Assembly (NCBI GenBank): GCA_047601745.1
Contig: JASGIS010000001.1
Coordinates: 4,588,001-4,652,000, forward strand
Direction of reading: 5' to 3'
Origin: JAKPAM01 sp047601745
Lineage (GTDB): Bacteria; Pseudomonadota; Gammaproteobacteria; Burkholderiales; Burkholderiaceae_E
DNA length: 64,000 bases
Position numbers and translations under genes: made by a program. Shown piece by piece: positions 25,063 through 32,379 of this stretch (the stretch's first letter is position 1; each line of letters begins with the position of its first letter). Below the pieces are notes generated by a model, which did no database searches, had not been told where the DNA came from, and saw nothing but the letters and a program-made list of their open reading frames with translations.

Positions 25063-25758
25063 ATGATGAAGACATGGGTCTATGGCCGGCCGCGCGAAGT
25101 GGCGCGCCGGGAATTCGCCGACTACCTCGACCCGGCGACCACGGCCGTGGTCTCGATCGACATGCACCGTGGCCATCTGGAGGACAGCCCCGACTGCCCG
25201 TGTCCGGCGCCGCGGGCGCGTGACGTGGTCGCTCCGATCGATGCGTTCCACCGGCAGGCGCGAGCCCTGGACGTACCGGTCGTGCACGTGAAGTCGGTGT
25301 TGCGAGCCGGCGGCGAGGACGATCTTCGCGGCGTGCCGGCCGCCTGGCGCCGCACGTTCCCGTTGCACGTGGGGGCGATCCCCAATGCCGACGCGCATGC
25401 GCTCGAAGGCAGCCGATGGACGGAATGGGTCACCGAGGTGCTGCCGCAGGACTGGCGCGTGGAGAACAAGCGCCGTCTGTCGGCCTTCTACCCGACCGAT
25501 CTGGACTTCCTGCTGCGCAACCAGGCGATCCGTACCGTGGTGTTCGACGGCGGCTTCACCGACTGCTGCGTGCTCAACTCGGCTTTCGACGCCAACAACC
25601 GCAACTACCGGGTCATCGTGCTGCGCGACCTCGTCCGCGGCACCGACGAGCATCTGGAAGCCGCGGCGCTGAGCATGATTTCGCTTCATCTGGGCCTGGT
25701 GATGGACTCGGCCGATCTGCTCGCGCTGTGGCGTGAAGCCCGGCAATCGTCGGGGTAA
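25063..25758 (+). CDS. isochorismatase-like cysteine hydrolase
   Basis: 231 residues from the first of two ATGs (25063; the second is at 25066). The catalytic triad of the family is visible: Asp in VVSIDMHRGH, Lys in ENKRRLSAFY and Cys in FTDCCVLNS. Such enzymes hydrolyse ureido- or carbamoyl amides (RutB, biuret hydrolase, N-carbamoylsarcosine amidase) or nicotinamide. As last gene of the RutR-linked transporter operon it probably hydrolyses an amide of the imported or oxidised compound. It is distinct from rutB and from the biuret-hydrolase-like gene at 62298. Confidence 0.84.
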   Translation: MMKTWVYGRPREVARREFADYLDPATTAVVSIDMHRGHLEDSPDCPCPAPRARDVVAPIDAFHRQARALDVPVVHVKSVLRAGGEDDLRGVPAAWRRTFPLHVGAIPNADAHALEGSRWTEWVTEVLPQDWRVENKRRLSAFYPTDLDFLLRNQAIRTVVFDGGFTDCCVLNSAFDANNRNYRVIVLRDLVRGTDEHLEAAALSMISLHLGLVMDSADLLALWREARQSSG

Positions 25759-25775
25759 CAGGCTGCTGAAGTCCG

Positions 25776-25812
25776 TACCCCGAGTCCGCCTGAAGAAGTC
25801 GGAATCGGGGTA
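25776..25812 (+). terminator. stem-loop after the RutR-linked transporter operon
   Basis: Thirteen-base arms (25776-25788 and 25800-25812) pair with one internal mismatch around an 11-base loop, 17 bases past the last stop. The stem is GC-rich (TACCCCGA/TCGGGGTA outer part). There is no T tract, so it may be a 3' stabiliser or Rho-assisted end rather than a classic terminator. Confidence 0.45.
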
Positions 25813-25950
25813 GGAAGCCATGCGGCCGGCCCATTGGCTGTCGCTTGCCGCTCGGCGGGGTGATGGCGAACCTCTTGAAGTAGTGTGCACACAATCAAGA
25901 AAGCATGCACAATCGAACTAGAATTCCTGTTGGTCGGAGGAAGTCGGATC

Positions 25951-26394
25951 GTGCGAAGCATGACTATCGAACAGTTACGCGCTGCCAGTGCAGCCGGAGG
26001 CGTCGAAGGTGTGACACTGCTGGGCAAGGGGGGCGCCTTCCTGGTCCAGATTGCCACGCGCAGTGGTGAATCGGTTGTCTTGTCCAAGGCGCGCAGCGCT
26101 GAGCCGCGCCGCTTCGGCAGCCTATCGGTGGCGATCAACGTTCTTCGTGATGTCGGAATCACCGGCGGAGCATTCGACGCGAGCGAGTGGGATCCTTCGG
26201 CCAAGGATCCGGCCGGTGAGCGCCGAGGGAGGGCCGAGGCGATGCGCGAAGCTCACCGGGCGGCGGCGTTCGCGAAAAAGCTCGCCTTGGAGATTCAGGA
26301 GGCGATCGACGACCCAAGGCCGAGCATTCCCCACGAAGAAGTGATGGCGCGGATCGACGACCGGATTGCGCGTCGCAGGATGGCGGGAGAATGA
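25951..26394 (+). CDS. probable antitoxin of a RelE/ParE-type pair
   Basis: The GTG at 25951 is 8 bases after a strong GGAGGAA site, giving 147 residues; an ATG three codons later is the alternative. The N-terminal half (TIEQLRAASAAGGVEGVTLL, then a short strand-rich core) and a basic C-terminal helix resemble a family commonly found before RelE/ParE toxin genes. The C-terminus (SIPHEEVMARIDDRIARRR) looks like the toxin-wrapping tail seen in many antitoxins. The toxin gene follows 59 bases downstream. Confidence 0.65.
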   Translation: MRSMTIEQLRAASAAGGVEGVTLLGKGGAFLVQIATRSGESVVLSKARSAEPRRFGSLSVAINVLRDVGITGGAFDASEWDPSAKDPAGERRGRAEAMREAHRAAAFAKKLALEIQEAIDDPRPSIPHEEVMARIDDRIARRRMAGE

Positions 26395-26450
26395 TGATGA
26401 GCTTCGACGCTTTCGCCACGAAGGGTCGAGTGATCTCATCGAGTGATTGA
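26391..26450 (+). CDS. 19-codon micro-frame between antitoxin and toxin
   Basis: An ATGATGATGA overlap with the antitoxin stop opens a 19-residue frame (MMMSFDAFATKGRVISSSD) that ends 3 bases before the toxin ATG. It might be a leader that couples translation, or the trace of a third small gene. No similarity can be claimed. Confidence 0.25.
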   Translation: MMMSFDAFATKGRVISSSD

Positions 26451-26453
26451 TCG

Positions 26454-26759
26454 ATGGCAACGCGAAGGTCCCGCCAGTACCGGATTGTCTGGCGCCCGAT
26501 CGCAGAGGCCGATCTCGAACGCATCATCGACCACATCGCTCGGGACGGGCCGGTCACAGCGCTGCGGTTCGTGGATGAACTGCGTGAGAAGGCTGGACGG
26601 TTGGCGATGTTCCCACTCGTTGGCCGCGAGGGTCGACCAGGTTTGCCGAGATATGTTCGTGAGCTGGTCGTGCACGAGAACTACATATTGCTCTATCGAG
26701 TCAGGACCAAGGATAAAGCCGTGGAAATATTGCGAGTCCGCCATGCGGCACTCGAATGA
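26454..26759 (+). CDS. RelE/ParE-superfamily toxin
   Basis: 101 residues, the normal size. The fold is recognisable from YRIVWRPIAEADLERIIDHI at the N-terminus, the central helix hairpin ALRFVDELREKAGRLAMFP and the end strand ILRVRHAALE with a family-like HA/RH motif. ParE members poison gyrase and RelE members cleave mRNA on ribosomes. The sequence (GLPRYVRELVVHENYILLYRV) is closer to ParE/YafQ-like plasmid stabilisation proteins. It follows its probable antitoxin. Confidence 0.82.
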   Translation: MATRRSRQYRIVWRPIAEADLERIIDHIARDGPVTALRFVDELREKAGRLAMFPLVGREGRPGLPRYVRELVVHENYILLYRVRTKDKAVEILRVRHAALE

Positions 26760-26851
26760 GGGGATGCCAAGGTCATCGCGCGCTGCTCCTGATCGACCGT
26801 CGTCGAGAATCCTGCGCGCAGTCGGGTCTTCGGCGTAAGCCGTGCCGGCCT

Positions 26852-28081
26852 TCACGGCATGTATTTCGGCGAAAACGAGTAGCTGATCGTGAAACTGCCG
26901 AACACCGGACGTTCCTGCTGACCGTAGAACTGCCGGCTGCTGTGATAGCGCGCGAGCGCGAACTTCCACGGACCGTGCATCACCGCGAAGCCGTAGCCCA
27001 CATAGCCCACCAGCGGTTTCTTGTCGACGCTGTGGCTGCTCTTCCACGTATTGCCGTCGAGCGTGATGTCGCGCAGCACCCAGCGGACATCCATCGTCAC
27101 GAACAAGTGGTGGCGCCAGGTGTTCGCCTGCACGCCGTCGCCGTCGCCGTCGGGCGCGGTGTTCTCGCCGGCCGGGCGCAGCGGGGCGCTGCCGAAGTCG
27201 TTCGGCAGGTGGCGTCCGAAACGCAGTTGGTAGCCGGCGTTCGCGAAGGTCGCGAAGTTGCCGACGGCCGCGCCGTAGTGGCCTATCGCGTCCCAGCCCC
27301 AGCCGTTGCCGAATTTTCCGGCGATGCGGCGCATGCGTTCGTGCTGCAGCATGAACACCGGCTCATCACGCAACTGGTTGTCCCAGCCTTCGAACGACTG
27401 GTCGCCCAGGATCTTGTGCACGCTGTTCTGCACCTGCCTGCCGCGCGCGGACGGGCCGACGAGCCCCAGCTTCAACTGGGTCGTGTGCAAGGTATCGGCG
27501 TTGCGCGCGTTGTAGCCGACGCCGAACAGCAAGGCCGCCGCATACGGACGGTCGTCCGTGATCAGGTCGCGTCGCCTGGGGTCCGCCGGCGTGTAGATGG
27601 CGTGGGCGACGGTGAACACCATGTTCTGCTGCGGAAAGCCCTGCGGCGCCAGCCAGTCGAGGTGGCGATTGAGCCAGCGCACCGTCGGCGACAGGCAGGG
27701 ATCGTCGACGTAGCTCTTCAGGTTCGGCGAAACGAGGGTCAGTTGCGCGCCGTTGCTGTATCCCTGGTCCTGACCGCCGAACAGGTCGTTGTCGACGCGA
27801 AAGTTCACCGTCGCGGGAAAGCCTCGATCGACCGGGCAGCCGTCGTCGTCGACCGCCTTCGCGCCCGCGTCCGGCGACATCGCCGCGAGCAAGAGCATCA
27901 AGGCCGTGGGAACGGCAGTCCGGAATCGTTTCGGGATCGAGCGTGCGGCGCGACGAGCGCGAGTCCGAACGCGTTCGCCGCGCGATGCGGCGGGGTGGGG
28001 CCGCCGTGCCGGTGCGCTCGCGCGCGCCGGCCTCGGCTGCCCCTTCAGCATGTACGGCATGGCCGACCTCGCTTGGATCAA
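26852..28081 (-). CDS. LpxR-family (DUF2219) outer-membrane lipid A deacylase
   Basis: Longest form 409 residues. A hydrophobic signal segment near residues 55-75 (TALMLLLAAMSPDAGA) suggests the true start is later than the first ATG. The mature protein fits the LpxR/DUF2219 beta-barrel: NFRVDNDLFGGQDQGYSNG with the N-D-S active-site elements, DDRPYAAALL, and HKILGDQSFEGWDNQLRDEP carrying the catalytic His. LpxR removes the 3'-acyloxyacyl chain of lipid A and needs calcium. A decayed, partly deleted copy lies at 38250-38924. Confidence 0.85.
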   Translation of the reverse strand: MIQARSAMPYMLKGQPRPARASAPARRPHPAASRGERVRTRARRAARSIPKRFRTAVPTALMLLLAAMSPDAGAKAVDDDGCPVDRGFPATVNFRVDNDLFGGQDQGYSNGAQLTLVSPNLKSYVDDPCLSPTVRWLNRHLDWLAPQGFPQQNMVFTVAHAIYTPADPRRRDLITDDRPYAAALLFGVGYNARNADTLHTTQLKLGLVGPSARGRQVQNSVHKILGDQSFEGWDNQLRDEPVFMLQHERMRRIAGKFGNGWGWDAIGHYGAAVGNFATFANAGYQLRFGRHLPNDFGSAPLRPAGENTAPDGDGDGVQANTWRHHLFVTMDVRWVLRDITLDGNTWKSSHSVDKKPLVGYVGYGFAVMHGPWKFALARYHSSRQFYGQQERPVFGSFTISYSFSPKYMP

Positions 28082-28168
28082 TCTGGCTCATACCGTACTT
28101 TAGAGCACTAAGCGTACCCGTATCGGGCGCGGTGTCGGACGTGCCGGCGCGAACCGCCGGCCGTATCG

Positions 28169-28597
28169 CTATCCGCCGTTCTGCCGCACGATGGTGACGG
28201 CGCAGGGCGCGTAGGCGACCACCAGGCGGGCGATCGAGCCGATCAGCCAGCGTTCGAACAACGTATGTCCGCGGTGGCCGACGACGATGTGATCGATCGC
28301 ATGCCGTTCCGCATAGCGGACCAGTTGCTCGGCCGGATGTCCGACGACGAGTCGCGCCTGCGCATCGATGCCGTCGTTGGCCAGGCGCAGCTTCAGCGCC
28401 GACAGCACGCGGTGGTAACGCCGCTGCGCGTCCTCGATGCCGGCTTCCGACTCGACCTCGTCGCCGAAGTCCGGCGGCCGCGCGACGACCAGCACGTGCA
28501 GTTCGGCGCCATAGCGCCGGGCCAGGTCGATCGCGAAGTCGTAGGCGTGATCGGCCGACGCCGATCCGTCGTGGCCGAGCAGGATCTTGTGGATCAT
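28169..28597 (-). CDS. universal stress protein (UspA family)
   Basis: 142 residues, one Usp domain. It has the N-terminal strand KILLGHDGSASADHAYDFA and the ATP-binding motif region VVGHRGHTLFERWLIGSIARLVVAYAPCAVTIV (G-x2-G-x9-G-S type). A CGAGGAGAAC site precedes the start. The start overlaps the antiporter stop (ATGA), so it is last in the DUF190-antiporter-Usp operon behind a fluoride riboswitch. Confidence 0.92.
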   Translation of the reverse strand: MIHKILLGHDGSASADHAYDFAIDLARRYGAELHVLVVARPPDFGDEVESEAGIEDAQRRYHRVLSALKLRLANDGIDAQARLVVGHPAEQLVRYAERHAIDHIVVGHRGHTLFERWLIGSIARLVVAYAPCAVTIVRQNGG

Positions 28598-29814
28598 GGC
28601 GTTCTCCTCGCGATCACGCCGGCGCCTTCGCCGGCGGTAGGCGTTTCTTCCTCTCGTCGCGGCGCGTCGTCGATCAGGTGGCGCGGCAGGAAGAAGGCAT
28701 TGGCGACGAGCGTCGGCACGACGGCGCTCAGGATCACGGTGGCGACCAGCGCCGAATACTGGGCTTGCGTGATGATGTCGTGAGACAGCCCGAACAGCGC
28801 GGCGATCGTGCCGAAGGTCAAGCCCGTGGACATCAGCATCGTCGTGTACGCGGCCTCGGCGCGCGGTGCCCGGTATGCCCGCGAGACCGGATAGACGCCG
28901 ATGATCTTGGTGAGCATCTTGCCGACGAGCAGGATCAGCATGGCCGCCGGTGCGGCCACGAGCGCCGGAATCGACACCAGCGAGCCGGCGCGGATGAAGT
29001 AGAACGGAGTCAGCAGCCCGAAGGTCAGCGTGCGAAGCCGTCGCCCCAGCACGTGGTCCTTGCCGACCGTGCCGGCCAGCACCATGCCGATCAGGTAAGC
29101 GGGCAGCACCGCCTCGCTGTCGGCCCAGGTGGCCAGCGCGCCCATGCCGAACAGGCACAGCATCAGGAACTTGGCTTCCAGTTCCGACGGCCTGCCGCCG
29201 AACCGGCGGAAGAACCAGGGCGTGACGACCGGCAGCACGATGAAGACGGCGACTCCCGCTGCCACGAAGACCAGCGTGCGCGAACTGACGGGCGCGAACA
29301 GCAGGCCCAGCGCGAGGACGGTCGACAGGTCGGTCACGAAACAGGCGGCCAGGACCGTCTTTCCGTAGTCGGTCTGGTTCAGGCCGAACTCCAGCATGAC
29401 CGCATAGACGACGGCGACCGAGGTCGTGGACATCGCGATGCCGGCGAGCCAGCTCGCCGGGCCCGACCAGTCGAGCACGAAGCGCGCGATGGCCGCGCAG
29501 CCGAGGAACGGCACCAGGAAGCTGATCAGCCCGATCGCGCAGGCTTCTTTCCACTGGCGCTTGAAAACCACCGGATCCAGCTCGGCACCGGCCAGGAAGG
29601 TCAGCACGATGGCGCCGGCACCGGCGAGGAATTTCAGCCAGGACGCGTCGCCGGCCAGCACGGCGCTTCCCAGCAATGCGCCGATGATCAACTGCGCGAT
29701 CGTGCCGACGACGATCTCGGACAGCGCCGTCGCCACCTTGAGCCAGATCGACAGCAGGGTGGCGATCAGCGCCAGCCCGAGCCAGAGCGCGGCCTGCGCC
29801 CAGATTTCGGTCAT
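28594..29814 (-). CDS. CPA2-family cation:proton antiporter
   Basis: 406 residues, with about twelve hydrophobic segments across a Na_H_Exchanger domain and no C-terminal TrkA-N or TrkA-C domain. Features such as FLAGAELDPVVF and the GLTFGTIAALFGLSH region fit CPA2 carriers (KefB/NapA-like). It overlaps DUF190 upstream and usp downstream by 4 bases each. Antiporters of this class are known partners of fluoride riboswitches, so a role in ion homeostasis during fluoride stress is inferred. The transported ion is not determined. Confidence 0.87.
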   Translation of the reverse strand: MTEIWAQAALWLGLALIATLLSIWLKVATALSEIVVGTIAQLIIGALLGSAVLAGDASWLKFLAGAGAIVLTFLAGAELDPVVFKRQWKEACAIGLISFLVPFLGCAAIARFVLDWSGPASWLAGIAMSTTSVAVVYAVMLEFGLNQTDYGKTVLAACFVTDLSTVLALGLLFAPVSSRTLVFVAAGVAVFIVLPVVTPWFFRRFGGRPSELEAKFLMLCLFGMGALATWADSEAVLPAYLIGMVLAGTVGKDHVLGRRLRTLTFGLLTPFYFIRAGSLVSIPALVAAPAAMLILLVGKMLTKIIGVYPVSRAYRAPRAEAAYTTMLMSTGLTFGTIAALFGLSHDIITQAQYSALVATVILSAVVPTLVANAFFLPRHLIDDAPRREEETPTAGEGAGVIARRTP

Positions 29815-30179
29815 GGCACGCTCTCCTCGGGGGCGGCGCCGCCGTTCTGCGGGTCGCCCTGCTTCGGATTGATGACGCCGAAGACCGCCGGAATGCGCGC
29901 GTAGAACACGCGCACGTTTTCCTTTCTCAGCAGCGCCAGCAGCCGGTCGACCTCATCGTCGTCGACGATGAATTCGACCTCCACCGTCAGGGTGCCGGCC
30001 AGCTCGAAGAAGTGGTCTTCGTGCAGCACACGGTGGCTGCCGAAGCCGGCCATCGCGCGGAACGCGGAGCCGCCGCGGATGCCCAGCCTGTTCGCCTGCT
30101 GCAGCAGCCATTCCCATAGCACCGTGTGATGCACGTGCTGATTCTCGCGGACGTAGAAGCGCAGGAAGCAGCCGTTCAT
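29811..30179 (-). CDS. DUF190-family protein, first gene of the fluoride-linked operon
   Basis: The ATG at 30179 gives 122 residues. DUF190 features are visible: MNGCFLRFYVRENQHVHHTV, LGIRGGSAFRAMAGFGSH and a ferredoxin-like VEFIVDDDEVDRLLALL. These small cytosolic proteins have a GlnB/CutA-like fold and often accompany CrcB fluoride channels or antiporters. The tail (QGDPQNGGAAPEES) is extra. It is the first gene after the fluoride riboswitch. A decayed copy that keeps only both ends lies at 38982-39101. Confidence 0.87.
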   Translation of the reverse strand: MNGCFLRFYVRENQHVHHTVLWEWLLQQANRLGIRGGSAFRAMAGFGSHRVLHEDHFFELAGTLTVEVEFIVDDDEVDRLLALLRKENVRVFYARIPAVFGVINPKQGDPQNGGAAPEESVP

Positions 30180-30245
30180 GATCGCTGCTCCCGGCGGCGT
30201 CGCGATGCGTCCGCGAAGGTCCTGCCGATCGAGTATCCGCTGCTC

Positions 30246-30265
30246 GGGACCGCGGCCGCGGTCCC
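30246..30265. other. perfect 20-bp palindrome in the leader of the fluoride operon
   Basis: GGGACCGCGG is followed directly by its reverse complement, between the fluoride aptamer and the DUF190 start. As RNA it would form a GC-rich hairpin with a tiny loop. It has no following U tract. It could be an expression-platform element, a protein site or chance. Confidence 0.4.
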
Positions 30266-30372
30266 CAGAAGGCTTGGCGTTCGGTTCATCTCCGGCTCCT
30301 TCACGAAGCGGAGCGGGCGGGCATCGAACGAACCGAAAACGAAAAATGCCCACCACGCTCGCTTCGAACTTG

Positions 30373-30427
30373 GTAGGCATCATCAGCCCCGAGGGGCGGT
30401 TAGGGGAGGCATGCCATCTCCCTCATG
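30373..30427 (-). ncRNA. fluoride riboswitch (crcB motif)
   Basis: Read on the minus strand, the stretch contains the fluoride-aptamer signature: GGAGATGGCATGCCTCCC, then TAACCGCC, a small CCTCGGGG hairpin, and TGATGATGCCTAC. These elements and their order match the crcB-motif consensus, including the pseudoknot parts. It lies about 195 bases upstream of DUF190 and points at the DUF190-antiporter-Usp operon. Fluoride binding normally switches such operons on. The 400-base gap 30180-30579 holds this riboswitch, the palindrome and no gene. Confidence 0.88.
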
Positions 30428-30579
30428 CAAACCTAGCAAATACCTTCGCCACCGTCAATCGGCGGCGAACCCGCTTTCGCCGGCATCCGGCCGATACCGG
30501 ATACCATCTGCGTCGGCTCATCTGCGTCGGCTCGTCAGCCCGGCCGGGCCGATGGTTGGCAAACCCTCTCGATGAATTC

Positions 30580-31392
30580 ATGAAACCGCAAGATCTTCAT
30601 GCGCCGATCGGCGTCTTCGACGCCGGCATCGGAAGCTACGGCATCGTCCAGGTCATCCGGAAGCACTTTCCGTCGCAGGACATCATTTATTTCGCCGACC
30701 GGGCGAGCTTTCCCTATGGGTCGAAGACCAGGACGGAACTGGCCGCCTGCGTGAGCCGGGCCATTGAATGCCTGGCGAACATCGGAGCGGTCGCGGTCGT
30801 GTTGGCCTCCAATGCGCCCTCGGTCATGGTTCTCGATGAAATCCGCGACGCGCAGCCCGTTCCGGTGCTCGGCATCCATCCGCCGGTCGCGGACGCGCTC
30901 GCGGCATCCCGAACGGGACGGGTGGCCGTGCTCGGGGTCGAGTCCCTGGTCAATAGTGCCGAGATTCGCGCATACGTCGATCGGCACGCCCAGGGCAGGC
31001 ATGTCGATCTGGTGAATGCGTCGCCTTTGGTGGAACTGGTCGAGAACGGGATGTTCCTGTCGGACAAGACCGCCACCCTCGTCGCGGTTCGGGCTTTCGT
31101 GCACGACTTGCGGCAGCGGATTCCCCGTCTGGACGTGTGCACGTTGTCATCGACGCATCTGCCCTGGCTTTCCTCGTATTTCACGGAGGCGGCGCCGGAC
31201 ATGAAGTTTCTGGACCCGGCCGAGACGCTCGTTCCGTTGCTGCGCCCCCATACGAGCCCTGAAGGGGGTGAGGGCAGAACGGTTTGCATCGCGACCGAAT
31301 CGCCAGCAATGCCGTTGGCGGGCCTGCAGCGCATGCTGGATCTGCTCGGGGTGGACCTCGCTCCTCGGCTCGTGCGCTTCTGTCGCGGATAA
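30580..31392 (+). CDS. MurI-like Asp/Glu racemase homologue lacking both catalytic cysteines
   Basis: 270 residues with a clear glutamate-racemase fold: IGVFDAGIGSYGIVQVI at the N-terminus, the IIYFADRASFPYGSKTRTEL segment and two half-domains. In active MurI the two catalytic cysteines sit in xxCNTAS and GCTHxP motifs. Here they read LASNAPSVM and LSSTHLPWL, so both cysteines are serine or absent. Racemase activity by the usual two-base mechanism is not expected. The gene is isolated, before rarD. It could be a hydrolase, isomerase or ligand sensor of the Asp/Glu racemase superfamily. Function unknown. Confidence 0.75.
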   Translation: MKPQDLHAPIGVFDAGIGSYGIVQVIRKHFPSQDIIYFADRASFPYGSKTRTELAACVSRAIECLANIGAVAVVLASNAPSVMVLDEIRDAQPVPVLGIHPPVADALAASRTGRVAVLGVESLVNSAEIRAYVDRHAQGRHVDLVNASPLVELVENGMFLSDKTATLVAVRAFVHDLRQRIPRLDVCTLSSTHLPWLSSYFTEAAPDMKFLDPAETLVPLLRPHTSPEGGEGRTVCIATESPAMPLAGLQRMLDLLGVDLAPRLVRFCRG

Positions 31393-31420
31393 TGGCCGGT
31401 TTGCCATTCGCCTCTCGTCC

Positions 31421-32296
31421 GTGCTCAAAGGTCTCGCCGCTTCCCTCATCGCGTCCGTGCTGTTCGGCGCGCTCTACTACCTGGCGCCTTGGCTGGCGCC
31501 GCTCGATGGCGAGCAGATCTTCGGCTGGCGCGTGCTGTGCACGCTGCCGTTCACCACGATGCTGCTGCTCGCGCGCCGGCAATGGCCGCACGTTCGCATG
31601 CTGGTGCGGCGCGTGCGGCACCGGCCCGTGCTGGCGCTGGGCCTGCTGGGCAGCGCGGCGATGCTGGGCGTGCAGATCTGGCTGTTCCTCTGGGCACCGC
31701 TGCATGGGCGGGCGCTGCCGGTGTCGCTGGGCTATTTCCTGCTGCCGCTGGTGATGGTGCTCGCCGGGCGCGTGCTGTACCGCGAGCGGCTCAGGCCGCT
31801 GCAGTGGCTGGCGACGGTGTTGGCGCTGGCTGGCGTGGCCCACGAGGCCGTGCGCGCGGGCGGCATGTCGTGGGAGACCTGGCTCGTCGCCGTGGGCTAC
31901 ACGGTGTATTTCGTGATGCGCCGGCGCATGAGCACCGATCACCTGGCCGGGCACTGGCTGGACATGCTGCTGCTCGTGCCCGCCGCGTCGTGGTTCATGC
32001 TGCGGGCGCCTTCATCGCTGCCGCTGATCGCGAGCCACGCGCATCTTTGGGGGCTGGTGCCGGTCCTGGGCCTGGTGAGCGCCGTATCGCTGGCGCTCTA
32101 CATGGCGGCCGCCCGCCTGCTGCCGCTGGGGCTGTTCGGCCTGCTCGGCTACGTCGAGCCTGTGCTGCTCGCCATCGTGGCACTGCTGCTGGGCGAGAGC
32201 ATCGGCCCGGCGCAGTGGCCGACTTATGGGCCGATCTTCGCGGCGGTGGCGGTGCTGGTGATCGACGGAGTGCTGCGCCTGCGCCCGCGCGGCTGA
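31421..32296 (+). CDS. rarD: RarD-like EamA/DMT-family transporter
   Basis: I use the GTG at 31421 because the product then begins VLKGLAASLIASVLFGALYY, the normal start of RarD proteins, and has 291 residues. Ten hydrophobic segments are visible. RarD-specific features include APLDGEQIFGWRVL and VSLGYFLLPLVMVLAGR, plus YVEPVLLAIVALLLGE near the end. RarD members are drug/metabolite exporters of uncertain substrate. A truncated copy of the last ~150 residues lies at 44538-45001. Confidence 0.85.
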   Translation: MLKGLAASLIASVLFGALYYLAPWLAPLDGEQIFGWRVLCTLPFTTMLLLARRQWPHVRMLVRRVRHRPVLALGLLGSAAMLGVQIWLFLWAPLHGRALPVSLGYFLLPLVMVLAGRVLYRERLRPLQWLATVLALAGVAHEAVRAGGMSWETWLVAVGYTVYFVMRRRMSTDHLAGHWLDMLLLVPAASWFMLRAPSSLPLIASHAHLWGLVPVLGLVSAVSLALYMAAARLLPLGLFGLLGYVEPVLLAIVALLLGESIGPAQWPTYGPIFAAVAVLVIDGVLRLRPRG

Positions 32297-32330
32297 TTGC
32301 GGGCCGGCGCGCGCACCGTCCCGACCGGGA

Positions 32331-32368
32331 AGCGCGGTCAGCGCGGCCACGACCGCGATTTCCCGGCT
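32331..32368 (-). pseudogene. short remnant of a carboxymuconolactone-decarboxylase gene
   Basis: These 38 bases match 45238-45275, inside the intact decarboxylase gene, at all but one position. On the minus strand they encode SREIAVVAALTAL, the family's core motif. Nothing else of the gene survives here. It lies 35 bases after rarD, mirroring the order rarD-remnant/decarboxylase at 44.5-45.4 kb. Confidence 0.7.
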
Positions 32369-32379
32369 AGCGTCCTTCG

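Noticed and set aside
30246..30265. Palindrome as a classic intrinsic terminator for the fluoride operon leader
   Set aside because: No U tract follows on the minus strand, so I list it only as a palindrome of unknown role.
31268..31420. Earlier start for RarD overlapping the racemase-like gene
   Set aside because: The extra 51 residues are Cys/Trp/Arg-rich shadow of the upstream gene, while the GTG at 31421 gives the conserved RarD start.
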